A DNA stretch of 64,000 bases from Streptomyces dangxiongensis (GCF_003675325.1 NZ_CP033073.1:248001-312000), one strand, 5' to 3'. Shown: positions 25,048 to 34,530, counted from the first letter of the stretch. Notes: a model not told the origin generated them from the sequence alone. Numbers and translations are program-made.

Positions 25048-26988
25048 ATGCCGATGCCATCAGCCGTGCCGCGCCTCGCCGTCACCGCCGCGGGTCTCCT
25101 GCTCACCGCGGCCACCACCCTCACCGCCACCCCCCTGGCCACGCCGGCCTCCGCCGCCGTACCGCGGCACGCCACGGCCGTGCGGGCCCCCGCCGACGCG
25201 GCGGACCCCGTCGCCTGGGCAGCACCCCTGTCGACCCGGGGCCGGTACATCGTCGACGCGCACGGCGACCGCTTCCGGCTGAAGGGCGCCAACTGGGACG
25301 GCGCACAGGGCTCCTGGACCGGCAGCGGCAGTGCCGCCGACCCCGCCGGCCATCACGCCGGGCAGGACTCGCACGACATCCCCCTCGGCCTGGACCGCGC
25401 ACCGCTGGCCCAACTCCTCGCCGACTTCCACCAGGCGGGGATCAACACGATCCGGCTGCCGTTCTCCAACGAGATGATCCACCGTACGACTGCCGTCCCG
25501 GACAGCGCCGTCGCGGCCAATCCCCGGCTGCGGGGCATGACACCGCTGCAGGTCTACGACGCCGTGGTGGACGCGCTCAGCCGGAGCGGCTTCGCGGTCG
25601 TCCTCAACAACCACACCAACACCTCCCGCTGGTGCTGCGGCATCGACGGCAACGAGCGGTGGAACAGCGGGCAGTCCACCGGGCAGTGGGCGGACGACTG
25701 GGTCTTCATGGCCCGCCGCTACGCCTCCGTCCCCCACGTGGTCGGCGCCGATCTGTACAACGAGGTCCGGCGCGACGTGCTGGACGACCCCAACTGGGGC
25801 CTGGGCGACGGCCACGACTGGTACGCCGCGGCCAAGCTGGCCGCCGACCGCATCCTCACCGAGGGCGACCCCCGCCTCCTCATCGTGATCGAGGGGATCA
25901 ACTGGACCGGGGTGCCCGTGGACGGGCTCCCGCACGGCCGGCCGGTGCTCGCTCCCGCCCGCACGCTGTCGCACACGCTCGTGGACGCCCGCAAACTCGT
26001 CTACTCCGCCCACTTCTACGGCTACACCGGCCCGCACCACAGCGGTGCCACCGGCATCGGCGAGACCCACGACGCCCGCTACCAGGACCTGTCCCGCGCC
26101 GAGCTGGCCACGGTCCTGGACGACGAGGCGTTCGTCGTGGAGGAGAGCGGCCGGCACTACACCGCGCCGGTGTGGGTGAGCGAGTTCGGCATCGGGTCGG
26201 CCGAGACGAACCCGGCGGCCCGGACCTGGTTCGGCAACATCACCGGCTATCTCGCCGAGCACGACGCCGACTTCGCGTTCTGGCCGCTGGTCGGCTTCGC
26301 GGGCCACGACGACTGGGCGCTGCTGCGCTACGACGACACCGGGCGCCGCTCCGGCATCCTCGACCCCGGCGACTGGCGCGGCACGGCGTGGCAGCGCCTG
26401 ATGACCGCGCCGGGCACGACCGGTCCGGTGGCTCCGGCTCCCGTCTGGCGCATGCTCAGCACCGATCACGGTGACGCGGTGGCGTCACTGCGGGTGCGCG
26501 CCGCGGGAGACTGGGACCCGGGAGCGTACAAGGCCGCCTGCCCCGACGGCACCAGGCTCATCGGGCTGAGCCACACCGGCGGGCGCGGCCTGTGCACCGA
26601 CACGGGCACGGCGGACCTGCGTGCCGCGGACGCGCGCCAGACGGTGGTCACCGACGAGCGCCAGGTGCCGGCCGGCGGGGACTGGGCGTCCGGCTACACC
26701 AAGTACCAGTGCCCGGACGGGGAGTTCCTCATCGGTTACGGGCTGCGCGGTGAGCGCGTGTCGGCGGCGCTGTGCGTCCCGGCACGGAGTGCCCCGGCGG
26801 GTGCCGGGCGGACGGTGTGGTTCGACCGGTCCGACGGCCGTCCCGCCGACGCGCCCGGCGGGGACTTCGCGTACGGCAGCTCCAAGGGACAGTGCGCGGT
26901 GACCGAGTACGCCGCGGGAATCGCCTTCACCACCCGAGTCGGCAGCCGCCCCGGCCCCGCGGCCCTGCTGTGCCGCACCCTGCCCTGA
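25048..26988 (+). CDS. Secreted GH5 family glycosidase with C-terminal repeat domain
   Basis: 646 residues. A signal peptide (AVTAAGLLLTAATTLT, to ~38) is followed by a GH5 (beta/alpha)8 domain at ~55-490, with acid/base Glu239 (LYNEV) and nucleophile Glu379 (VSEFGIG), plus LNNHTNTSRWCCG and YSAHFYGYTGPHH. Residues ~500-646 form about three cysteine-containing units (CPDGTRLIGLSHTGGRGLC, CPDGEFLIGYGLRGERVSAALC, CAVTEYAAGIAFTTR..ALLC), probably a small carbohydrate-binding module. Endoglucanase-like; beta-mannanase is also possible. Confidence 0.9.
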   Translation: MPMPSAVPRLAVTAAGLLLTAATTLTATPLATPASAAVPRHATAVRAPADAADPVAWAAPLSTRGRYIVDAHGDRFRLKGANWDGAQGSWTGSGSAADPAGHHAGQDSHDIPLGLDRAPLAQLLADFHQAGINTIRLPFSNEMIHRTTAVPDSAVAANPRLRGMTPLQVYDAVVDALSRSGFAVVLNNHTNTSRWCCGIDGNERWNSGQSTGQWADDWVFMARRYASVPHVVGADLYNEVRRDVLDDPNWGLGDGHDWYAAAKLAADRILTEGDPRLLIVIEGINWTGVPVDGLPHGRPVLAPARTLSHTLVDARKLVYSAHFYGYTGPHHSGATGIGETHDARYQDLSRAELATVLDDEAFVVEESGRHYTAPVWVSEFGIGSAETNPAARTWFGNITGYLAEHDADFAFWPLVGFAGHDDWALLRYDDTGRRSGILDPGDWRGTAWQRLMTAPGTTGPVAPAPVWRMLSTDHGDAVASLRVRAAGDWDPGAYKAACPDGTRLIGLSHTGGRGLCTDTGTADLRAADARQTVVTDERQVPAGGDWASGYTKYQCPDGEFLIGYGLRGERVSAALCVPARSAPAGAGRTVWFDRSDGRPADAPGGDFAYGSSKGQCAVTEYAAGIAFTTRVGSRPGPAALLCRTLP

Positions 26989-27180
26989 CGGCTTCCGTGG
27001 GAAGAGGTCCCTGCTGACCGACTACTACCGGTCGGACAGGCACCGCGCGCGGAAGACCGATCTCCCCCGGGGCCTGCGACTCGACCTGCCCGGCCATGGC
27101 CGTCTCCGTCGCCGTACCGGCCACGATGACACGTCACCGGGGGGCGGACGAGCCGTCCGCCAGGGGCGGTGGCGCTTCGG

Positions 27181-28620
27181 TCAGCGGGTCCGCGCGGCGG
27201 CCGGCGTGCCGGATCCCGGGGCCTGGCGGGGCCCGGTGGGCCGGGACGCGCGGGCCACGAGGAGCAGGAGGAGTCCGCAGCCGGCGACCAGCAGCCAGCC
27301 CGGGCGGGAGGCATGGGCGAGTTCCTCGGGGCCGGTGCCCGCGACCAGGCCGCCGGCGACGGCGATGCCGACGGCGGAGCCGAGCTGCCGTGCGGTGGAC
27401 GTGACGGCGCCCGCCACGCCGGCCCGGGCGGGCGGCAGTCCGCTCACCGCGGTGTTGGTGATCGGCGCGTTGGCGAAGCCGAACCCGATGCCGATGAGCA
27501 GGTAGGCGAAGAGCAGCAGGTACACACTGGTGTGCCGGTCGAGCCCGGTCAGGCACAACCCGCCCGCGGTGAGGAAGCCGCCCGCGACGAGCAGCGGCAG
27601 TCGTGGGCCGGTGCGGCCGACCAGGCGGCCGGACCACGGCGCGCAGACGGTGGCGCCGAACGCCATGGGCAGGGTCGCCGTACCGGCGGCCAGCGGGGTG
27701 AAGCCCCGGGCGTGCTGGAGGTAGAGGGTGTTGAGCAGCAGTGTCACGTTCAGCGCGGCGAACACCGCCACGGCGCCCAGGACCGCGCCGCTGAACGCGG
27801 GCCCGCGGAACAGGCCGGGGTCCACCAGCGGTTCGGCCCGGCGGGACTCCGCCCACACGAATCCCGCCGTGGCCGCGACGGCGAGGGCGTAGGCGGCCAG
27901 CGCCGCGGGTGACGTCCAGCCGATGCGCGGCCCCTCGATGAGGATGCCGACCCAGAGTCCGATCACCACGGTCAGCAGGAGCTGGCCCGGAACGTCGAGC
28001 CGCCGGGGCTTCGCCGCCCGGGACTCGGGCACGAACACGGCGCTGAGCACGAGGGCGGCCACGATGACCGGAGCGTTGATCCAGAACAGCGACCGCCAGC
28101 CGAGTCCCGCGACGAGGGCGCCGCCGGTGACCGGGCCCGCGGCCATGCTGAGCCCGAACACGGAGGCCCACACGCCGATCGCCCGCGCCCGCTCCCGCGG
28201 GTCGGGCATCGCGTTGACCACGATGGCGAGTGCCACGGGGCTGAGCATGGAGGCACCGATCCCCTGCACCGCGCGCGCCGCGATCAGCGCGCCCACCGAC
28301 GGGGCCACCGCGCAGGCCAGCGAGGCCACGCCGAACACCGTCAGCCCCCACTGGAACACCCGCCGGCGTCCGAACCGGTCCGCCAGCGCGCCGGAGGAGA
28401 TCAGCAGACCGGCCAGGACGACGGTGTACGCGTCCACGGTCCATTCGAGGCTGCGGGTCCCCACGCCCAGGCCGTGGCCGATGGCGGGCAGGCCCACGTT
28501 GACGATGGTGGTGTCCAGGCCGACCAGGAACATGCTCAGACAGCAGACGGCCAGCACCGTCCAGCGTCTGCGGCTGCTCGGCACGAGGGGTTGGGGCGGG
28601 GCGGTCGTCGTCGCGGTCAC
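27181..28620 (-). CDS. MFS drug exporter, DHA2 (EmrB/QacA) family, 14 spans
   Basis: 479 residues, 14 hydrophobic spans. The DHA2 motifs are visible: LDTTIVNVGLPAIG in helix 1 (motif D1), GALADRFGRRRVFQWG (motif A) and GVWASVFGLSMAAGPVTGG (motif C, antiporter-type). It exports drugs or toxic metabolites by proton antiport. It is convergent with the GH5 gene. No regulator is adjacent on the same strand. Confidence 0.92.
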   Translation of the reverse strand: MTATTTAPPQPLVPSSRRRWTVLAVCCLSMFLVGLDTTIVNVGLPAIGHGLGVGTRSLEWTVDAYTVVLAGLLISSGALADRFGRRRVFQWGLTVFGVASLACAVAPSVGALIAARAVQGIGASMLSPVALAIVVNAMPDPRERARAIGVWASVFGLSMAAGPVTGGALVAGLGWRSLFWINAPVIVAALVLSAVFVPESRAAKPRRLDVPGQLLLTVVIGLWVGILIEGPRIGWTSPAALAAYALAVAATAGFVWAESRRAEPLVDPGLFRGPAFSGAVLGAVAVFAALNVTLLLNTLYLQHARGFTPLAAGTATLPMAFGATVCAPWSGRLVGRTGPRLPLLVAGGFLTAGGLCLTGLDRHTSVYLLLFAYLLIGIGFGFANAPITNTAVSGLPPARAGVAGAVTSTARQLGSAVGIAVAGGLVAGTGPEELAHASRPGWLLVAGCGLLLLLVARASRPTGPRQAPGSGTPAAARTR

Positions 28621-28820
28621 GGTCTGCCTTCCGGGGACGGGAGCGGTACCCGGTCAGACTCGGTCAGGGCGACGGCCACCGGCCAGCGTCTTTGCCGGGA
28701 CGGCAAACGACCGGCCGGTCCGGGGGGTGGAATCGCGCCCCTGCGGAGGTACGCCGTCGCCCGGTCCACGCCGCGGCCGTGCGGGAGCGTCTCGCCGCCC
28801 CGGGGCGCACGGCGGCGGAA

Positions 28821-29570
28821 TCACCGATCCGGCGCGCTGAGACCCTCTCCGTTCGCGCCATCGCCGTGCAGGAGGCCGGTGACCTGCGGGCGGATCACGT
28901 CCCATGCGACGGCCGGCAGCTCGCCCAGGGCCGTGCCGCGCAGCGCGTCGAGGGCGTCCTCGGCGCCGGTGTCACCGGCGGTGTCCCCGCTGAGCACGTC
29001 GTAGCCGTCGCGTACGGCGACGCGCAGGCACCGGCCTCCGCCGTCACCGGCGTGCAGGGCCGAGGCCACGACGAGAGGGGGCGGCCCGCCCGCCTGGCCG
29101 GTCAGTTTGCGGTAGGCGGAGGCGATCGGCGCGCGCCAGCGCAGGCTGAGCAGGACGGGCCGTTCGGCGACGACCTCGGTCAGGTCCGCCTCGCGGACCC
29201 CGTCGGTTTCGAGGACCGTCGCGCGGGTGTCCAGGACCAGGGCGGCGGGGAGCAGGCAGCGCAGCGCACTGCCGACAAGGTTGCCCCCGACCGTCGCGGT
29301 CCGCCGCACGGCGCCGGTGCCGATCGTGGCGGCGGCCAGCCGCAGGACGTCCGGCTGCTGGGCGTCGATCCGGTGCAGGACCACGGCGCCGCCGACGCTC
29401 TCGCGTCCCATGACGTTGGCCTCCGGTACCTCACGCAGGGACATGGCGAGGCCGGGGAAACCGTCCCGTTGCCACGTCGCCCACACGAGCGTAGCCCCGC
29501 CGATCGGCACGGCTCCCTCGGCCAGGCACTCCTGGGCTTCCGTCACGGACGTGGGCAGACACAACAGCAT
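28821..29570 (-). CDS. Orphan FAD-binding subunit of a molybdenum hydroxylase-type enzyme
   Basis: 249 residues. VPIGGATLVWATWQRDGFPG (FAD pyrophosphate-binding loop), TIGTGAVRRTATVGGNLVGSAL and LSLRWRAPIASAYRKLTGQAGG match the CoxM/XdhB medium subunit. Such enzymes normally need an iron-sulfur small subunit and a molybdopterin large subunit; neither is in this window. It may act with subunits elsewhere, or use the FAD domain alone as a dehydrogenase or oxidase. No frameshift is apparent. Confidence 0.85.
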   Translation of the reverse strand: MLLCLPTSVTEAQECLAEGAVPIGGATLVWATWQRDGFPGLAMSLREVPEANVMGRESVGGAVVLHRIDAQQPDVLRLAAATIGTGAVRRTATVGGNLVGSALRCLLPAALVLDTRATVLETDGVREADLTEVVAERPVLLSLRWRAPIASAYRKLTGQAGGPPPLVVASALHAGDGGGRCLRVAVRDGYDVLSGDTAGDTGAEDALDALRGTALGELPAVAWDVIRPQVTGLLHGDGANGEGLSAPDR

Positions 29571-29828
29571 GGCGCCGACCTGCCTTTCTGGTCACTTGGA
29601 CGGCCGGCGGCCGGCATCGCTGCCGACTGCCCGCCGACAGCGCAGTGTTGTCGGGCGAGCGGGGGCGCGTACAGGGCTCACACGAGCGTGCGGTGCGCAC
29701 TGGCCGCCCACGGCCACGGTGTCCGCGGCCCCCGGCGCGGGCCGCCCGCGCACGGCCGTGTCCGGTGCGGGCGCAGGCGTCCGCGTCAGCGCCCGGGGGC
29801 GCCGGGCGGCTTGCCCGTCGAACACGAA
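29571..29828. other. Intergenic region
   Basis: Between the start of the FAD subunit (minus) and the MMPL terminator. It must hold the FAD subunit promoter. No gene, no clear repeats. Confidence 0.4.
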
Positions 29829-29864
29829 AAAGTCCTGCCGGGCCGTGCGGCCCGGCAGGACTTT
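29829..29864 (-). terminator. Strong intrinsic terminator of the MMPL gene
   Basis: A perfect 16-base stem (AAAGTCCTGCCGGGCC with its complement) and a 4-base GTGC loop. On the minus strand it is followed by further Ts (TTTTTCG). It lies 15 bases past the MMPL stop. Confidence 0.88.
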
Positions 29865-29878
29865 CCTGGGTGACGCGG

Positions 29879-32071
29879 CTAGCCGCGGCGGCCCGCCGGG
29901 TCGTGGGTGGCGTCCCGGTCCTCGTCGCCGTGGACCGGTCCGAGGCCGTCGGTCCCGGCGGTCGGGCCGGCGGCCGGCGTCGCCACCCGGTCCCCGTGGC
30001 CGGGCCACCAGGCCGCGTGGCCGATGAGCGCCGTGAGGCTCGGGGTGAAGAACATCGCCATGATGAACGCGGCGACCGCGATACCGAAGGAGACGGCGAA
30101 GCCCATCTCCATGAGCAGCGAGTTGCCCGCCAGCATCATCGTGGCGAAGGTCGCCGCCAGGATGAAGCCCGCCGCGGCCACGGTCGGTCCGGCGTGGCGC
30201 AGTGCCATGCCCGCCGCCTCGCGGGGGTCACGGCCCTCGCGGGCCTCCTCGCGCAGTCGGGCGATCATGAGGATGTTGTAGTCGGTGCCGATCGCGACCA
30301 CGAACAGGTACATGATCACCGGGAGCATGAACATCAGCCCCGAGTGCCCCTGCCCGTCCTGGAAGATCCACACGGTGGCGCCGAGGGTCGCACCGAAGCC
30401 GAGACCCACCGAGGCCATCAGGTACCAGGGTGCGACCACGCTGCGCAGCAGCAGCCCCAGGATGATCATGATGAGGAGGGCGGCGACGGGAAACACCGTG
30501 CGGTAGTCGTGGTTCACCGCGGCGTCGATGTCCTTGTAGATCGAGGACATGCCGCCGACGAGCGCCTCGGTGCCGCCGGGCGCCGCGGAGTGCGCGACGT
30601 CGCGGACCCGGCCCACGGCGTCGATGGCCTTGTCCGTGGACGCCTCGTACTTGAGCGTGACGGTGAAGTCGGCGGTGGTGCCCTGCTTGTTCACCTGGGT
30701 CATGCGGGCGTCGGCGACACCGTCCACGGCGCCGAGCTTGCGCGCGTACGCGTCGAAGGCGGACCTGTCCAGCGGCTTGCCGTCGGTGGTGGAGAGGTAG
30801 ACGTCGGTGGGTGCCGCGGCGCCCGCCGAGTACGCCTTCTGCATCTCGTCCTGGACGACCATGGACTCCTTGGTCTTGGGCATGGAGCCCGAGGCCAGGT
30901 CGAAGGTGGCCTTGTAGCCGAGCGTGCCGAGCGACAGGGCCAGCAGGATGAGACCGGACGCGACGGCGGTCAGCGCCGGGCGGCGCCGCACGCCGCGGCC
31001 GAGGGCGGCGAAGCGGGCGTTCTCCGGCTCCTTCTGCCAGGACTTGGAGGGCCAGAACACCTTGGGCCCGATGAGCGAGACCACGGCCGGGATCAGGGTC
31101 AGGCCCGCGACCAGGGTGGCAGCGACCGCGATGGCCAGCGCCGGGCCCATCTGCTTGAGGAAGCCCAGCGTGGACAGCACGAGGGCGAGGAAGGCGATGA
31201 TGACCGCACCGGCCGCCGAGGCGATGGCCTCGCCGACCCGGGCGACCGCGTTGATCATGGCCTGCTTGGGCTCGTCACCCGCGCGCAGCCTTTCGCGGTA
31301 CCGGAATATCAGGAACAGGAAGTAGTCCGTACCGACGCCGAAGAGTACGACGATCAGGATGGACGAGATCGAGCTGTTGGCCTGGAGGTCGAACAGCTTG
31401 GTGGCGTAGGCGATCAGGCCGTTGGCGATGGCGGACACGAGGCCGATCAGCAGCAGTGGCAGGACGGCCAGGATCGGCGCCCGGAAGATGATCAGCAGCG
31501 TCACCAGGATGATCACGAAGGTGCCGATACCGATCAACGCCTGGCCGCGCTTGGACGAGTCCTCCTGGTCGAGCGCCTGGGCGGCGGAGCCACCGAGTTT
31601 GACGTCGAGATGCGTGCCCTTGGTCAGTTTCCTGACCTCCGCGCGCAAGTCCCTGGCGGCGTCGACCTGTTTGGGCTGGCCGGCGTTCTTGCTGTCCATC
31701 TGCACCAGGGTCAGGTCATACCTGCCGTCCTTGGACGGCTGGCCGGGGACGACCTTCTGCACCTGGTCGATGTGCTTCTTGCCCAGATCCGAGGTGATCC
31801 GGGCGACGTCCTTCTGGTCGGCGGCGGTCAGCTTGCCGCCGTCGGTGCGCTGGTAGAGCGCGATCGCGGACGGGGTGAAGGCGCTGGGGAACGCCCTCTC
31901 CTGGAGTTGTGCCGCTTTGATGGATTCGTAACTCTTCGGCAGGAAACTGCTCTCATCGCTGTTGGAGGGCAGACTCGGAGCGGTGGCCACAATGGCCACC
32001 GCGGCAATCAGCCACGCCACGATCGTCCAAACGGGATGACGGACGACGGCGTTGCCTATACGTCGGAACAT
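29879..32071 (-). CDS. MMPL-family RND transporter
   Basis: 730 residues. It has two repeats, each with an N-terminal span, a ~130-residue extracytoplasmic domain and five or six spans: MFRRIGNAVVRHPVWTIVAWLIAA, then GVGTDYFLFLIFRYRERL and VVAIGTDYNILMIARLREE (the conserved GTDYxxxL proton-relay motifs). MMPL proteins export lipids, siderophores or antibiotics with proton force. The ATG is fixed by AGGAGGACCC. A ScbR-like repressor is encoded 500 bases upstream on the same strand. That regulator is a candidate controller. Confidence 0.92.
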   Translation of the reverse strand: MFRRIGNAVVRHPVWTIVAWLIAAVAIVATAPSLPSNSDESSFLPKSYESIKAAQLQERAFPSAFTPSAIALYQRTDGGKLTAADQKDVARITSDLGKKHIDQVQKVVPGQPSKDGRYDLTLVQMDSKNAGQPKQVDAARDLRAEVRKLTKGTHLDVKLGGSAAQALDQEDSSKRGQALIGIGTFVIILVTLLIIFRAPILAVLPLLLIGLVSAIANGLIAYATKLFDLQANSSISSILIVVLFGVGTDYFLFLIFRYRERLRAGDEPKQAMINAVARVGEAIASAAGAVIIAFLALVLSTLGFLKQMGPALAIAVAATLVAGLTLIPAVVSLIGPKVFWPSKSWQKEPENARFAALGRGVRRRPALTAVASGLILLALSLGTLGYKATFDLASGSMPKTKESMVVQDEMQKAYSAGAAAPTDVYLSTTDGKPLDRSAFDAYARKLGAVDGVADARMTQVNKQGTTADFTVTLKYEASTDKAIDAVGRVRDVAHSAAPGGTEALVGGMSSIYKDIDAAVNHDYRTVFPVAALLIMIILGLLLRSVVAPWYLMASVGLGFGATLGATVWIFQDGQGHSGLMFMLPVIMYLFVVAIGTDYNILMIARLREEAREGRDPREAAGMALRHAGPTVAAAGFILAATFATMMLAGNSLLMEMGFAVSFGIAVAAFIMAMFFTPSLTALIGHAAWWPGHGDRVATPAAGPTAGTDGLGPVHGDEDRDATHDPAGRRG

Positions 32072-32573
32072 GCGGAGGGTCCTCCTGAGAAGGAAGATCA
32101 CCGCAGCCCGGGGAGCGGTCCCTGGCATCGGCGACCCCGACCGGCACGCAGGTCACGGGCCGGTCGCATGGTTGTCTTGGTGTCACATCCTAGTGACCGC
32201 GCGCACGGATTTTCACATCGGACGCGCTGCGCCCGGCCGACACCGTTCAGAGGTGAACGGTTCGCCAACGGCATTCGTCGCGGCCGGGGTTGGTGAGTGA
32301 TCCGAGCGGCGGGGGGCGGTCCCGTCACAGGTCCGACCGGGTACGTGGCGCAGGCCTTTCGGACGTGGGCGACCGTCACGCCGTGCGGACCGCCGTCCCG
32401 GAAGTACGGCTCCCCCCAGCCGCTGCACCGCGGTTGCCGGCACCGTCTGGGCGCGTCCGGGGAAACCGGCGCAGCGGTTTGGTACCGGTCCGCGCGTGCG
32501 CCCGTTCGGGCGGCCTGGACAAGGCCGCTGCGGTGCGGCACGGCGGAGGGAGAGGTCGCGGCGCGGGGCCGGG
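32072..32573. other. Long leader / intergenic region between ScbR-like regulator and MMPL gene
   Basis: About 500 bases without a credible gene. It holds an 8-base inverted repeat, ACCGTTCA-GAGG-TGAACGGT at 32242-32261, and, on the minus strand, a TAGGAT at 32187-32192 that could be the -10 of the MMPL promoter. If so the repeat sits 50 bases upstream, a reasonable operator position. Confidence 0.45.
32242..32261. promoter_or_regulatory. Candidate operator inverted repeat upstream of MMPL
   Basis: ACCGTTCA, 4-base spacer, TGAACGGT: a perfect 8-base palindrome half-site pair in the MMPL promoter region. The binding protein is unknown. It does not resemble a ScbR-type ARE box. Confidence 0.5.
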
Positions 32574-33236
32574 TCAGGCGGGGGCTCCGGCGAGGGCCGT
32601 CGACTTCTCCTGGACCTCGGCGATCACGCGGGCGCCGCGGTCCGGTGCGGTGTCCAGCCGGACCAGGACGGCCGGGGCCGCGATCGCGGGGAGGAGGTGG
32701 TCGTACAGCGCCGCCATACGGTTGTCGAGGTCCGCCCAGCCGGCCACCGCCTGCGAGACGAACTGCACGCCGATCCACGCGCCGAGGAAGACCTGGGCGG
32801 TCTCCTCGGGTGCCACGTGCGGGAGGACCTCACCGCGCTGCTTGGCCTCGGTCAGGACGCACGAGGTCAGCCTGGCCCAGGCCGGCCAGGTGCTGCCGAG
32901 GACGTCGTGGCCCTGGAGGTCGGCGGAGAGCCGGACACCGGCGAGCAGCATGGGTTCCTGGGGCAGGCGCTTGGCCAGGGTCATGCCCGCGTCCACCCAT
33001 TCCTGGAGCTTCAGCTCCCGGGGCAGGTGGTACTCGGTCCGCATCTGCTCCTGGAGCACACCCCGGGCGAGGGCGGCCTTGGAGTCGAAGTGGAAGTACA
33101 GGGCGCCCTTGGTCACGCCGGCCCGGTGGAGGATCTCGGCGATGGTGGCGGCCGCGTATCCGCGCTCCGCGAAGACGCCGGCGGCGGCCTCGAGAACAGC
33201 ACGCCGGGTCCGTACAGCTCGCTCCTGCTGAGCCAT
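32574..33236 (-). CDS. TetR-family regulator of the ScbR/ArpA (gamma-butyrolactone receptor-like) group
   Basis: 220 residues. The HTH is AATIAEILHRAGVTKGALYFHFDSKAALARGVL, nearly identical to the ArpA/ScbR consensus. The ligand domain has PMLLAGVRLSADLQ, GSTWPAWARLTSCVL and FLGAWIGVQFVSQAVAGWADL, also typical of butyrolactone receptors. Such proteins repress antibiotic, export or developmental genes until a small signal binds. No butyrolactone synthase (afsA-like) gene is in the window, so it may be a 'pseudo-receptor'. The AT-rich patch ahead (33249-33275) could carry its own operator. Confidence 0.88.
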   Translation of the reverse strand: MAQQERAVRTRRAVLEAAAGVFAERGYAAATIAEILHRAGVTKGALYFHFDSKAALARGVLQEQMRTEYHLPRELKLQEWVDAGMTLAKRLPQEPMLLAGVRLSADLQGHDVLGSTWPAWARLTSCVLTEAKQRGEVLPHVAPEETAQVFLGAWIGVQFVSQAVAGWADLDNRMAALYDHLLPAIAAPAVLVRLDTAPDRGARVIAEVQEKSTALAGAPA

Positions 33237-33462
33237 GGACCCTCCCCCGGCTGAAAATCAAACCAAACAGGTCGTACCCTACCGCACGCCGTTCAACAAG
33301 GGGGCGAGCCAGGGGCGTTGAGCGGCGACGTACCGAACGGGCGCGGACCGGGCCCGACTTGTCCGCCGATGGACGGGACGGAAGACGAGAAGACCCCCGC
33401 CGGTGGGGGTCTGTGGCCTGCCGTACGGGTACGTGCGCCGGAACCGGCCGGGGACGCGGAAG

Positions 33463-33522
33463 GGCGGTGGACCCGGCGGAGAGGCGGTGGACCCGGCGGG
33501 CGGGCGGTGGACCCGGCGGGCC
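33463..33522. repeat. Three tandem copies of a 20-base repeat
   Basis: Three copies of GGCGGTGGACCCGGCGG plus three variable bases start at 33463, 33483 and 33503. The 17-base core is identical in all three. The repeat lies in non-coding DNA. It could be a variable-number repeat or a multi-site binding region. Confidence 0.8.
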
Positions 33523-33641
33523 ATGGCGTCGTCGCACGTGCGCCCCGCACGGGCGTCGGCTTCCCGGCGGGCGGGCCGGGAACGCTCGGTCCCCGCACGC
33601 GGTGGCGCGGGCGACCCGGACGACCGTGCGGGGCGACAGTG

Positions 33642-33669
33642 CCGGCGCCCCTGTGGTCAGGGGCGCCGG
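33642..33669 (-). terminator. Hairpin terminator of the sigma factor gene
   Basis: An 11-base perfect stem (CCGGCGCCCCT with AGGGGCGCCGG) and a 6-base loop start 16 bases past the sigma-factor stop. Confidence 0.75.
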
Positions 33670-33684
33670 ATGAGGCCGTGGCCG

Positions 33685-34530
33685 TCAGCTAGTGGTCAGC
33701 ATTCCCTCGCGCAGGCGCTTGAGGGTGCGCGACAGCAGCCGCGAGACATGCATCTGGGAGACACCGAGACGCTCACCGATCTGCGCCTGGGTCAACTCCT
33801 CCACGAACCGCAGATGCAGGATCACCCGATCCCGCTCCTCCAGCTCCGCGATCATCGGAGCCAGCGCATGGAAGTCCTCCACCAGCCCCAGCGCCGCGTC
33901 CTCCGTCCCGATGAAGTCCTGCAGCGCACTCTCACCGTCCTCACTGCCACCGATCGCCGCATCCAGCGAAGCCGAGTTGTAGCCGTTGGCCGCCAGCCGC
34001 GCCTCAACGACCTCCTCCTCCGACAGACACATCAACTCCGACAGCTCACGCACCGTCGGCGTCCGCCCCAGCCGGCTCCGCAACTCCTCCGTCGCCCGCG
34101 CCAACGCCACCCGCGCCTCCTGAAGACGCCGCGGCACATGCACCGCCCACGACGTGTCCCGGAAGAACCGCTTGATCTCCCCCACGATGTACGGCACCGC
34201 GAACGACGTGAACTCCACCTCACGCGTCAACTCGAACCGGTCGATCGCCTTGATCAGACCGATCATCCCCACCTGAACGATGTCCTCCATCTCCTCCGGC
34301 CCCCGACTGCGGAACCGCGCCGCAGCGAACCGGACCAAGGACATGTTCATCTCGATCAACGTGTTCCGCGCGTACTGGAACTCCGCCGTACCCTCCTCCA
34401 GCACCGCCAGCTCATCGAAGAACACCTTCGACAGCTCCCGCGCATCCCGAGGAGCCACAGCCGTGGGATCCGCGACCTCCGGCAGCCCGACCGCCGTCTT
34501 CGTGTCCTGGGCCACGGTGAGCGTCGTCAT
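33685..34530 (-). CDS. RNA polymerase sigma factor, SigB/SigF family
   Basis: 281 residues. Region 2 is FAAARFRSRGPEEMEDIVQVGMIGLIKAIDRFELTREVEFTSFAVPYIVGEIKRFFRDTSWAVHVPRRLQE, a perfect group 3 (SigB/F/G) signature. Region 3 is TVRELSELMCLSEEEV, and region 4 is EERDRVILHLRFVEELTQAQIGERLGVSQMHVSRLLSRTLKRL. It directs general-stress transcription. The start at 34530 is set by GGGAGGGGAACACC. Its own promoter region contains a SigB-type promoter (34588-34612), so it is likely autoregulated. No RsbW-type anti-sigma gene is adjacent. Confidence 0.94.
   Translation of the reverse strand: MTTLTVAQDTKTAVGLPEVADPTAVAPRDARELSKVFFDELAVLEEGTAEFQYARNTLIEMNMSLVRFAAARFRSRGPEEMEDIVQVGMIGLIKAIDRFELTREVEFTSFAVPYIVGEIKRFFRDTSWAVHVPRRLQEARVALARATEELRSRLGRTPTVRELSELMCLSEEEVVEARLAANGYNSASLDAAIGGSEDGESALQDFIGTEDAALGLVEDFHALAPMIAELEERDRVILHLRFVEELTQAQIGERLGVSQMHVSRLLSRTLKRLREGMLTTS

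Larger units (their letters stand above)
33237..33684. other. Intergenic region with two hairpins and a tandem repeat
   Basis: About 450 bases between the ScbR-like gene and the sigma factor, both on the minus strand. It contains an AT-rich patch at 33249-33275 (promoter of the regulator), a stem AGACCCCC/GGGGGTCT at 33391-33412, a three-copy 20-base tandem repeat at 33463-33522, and the sigma gene's terminator at 33642-33669. No gene is supported. Confidence 0.5.
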
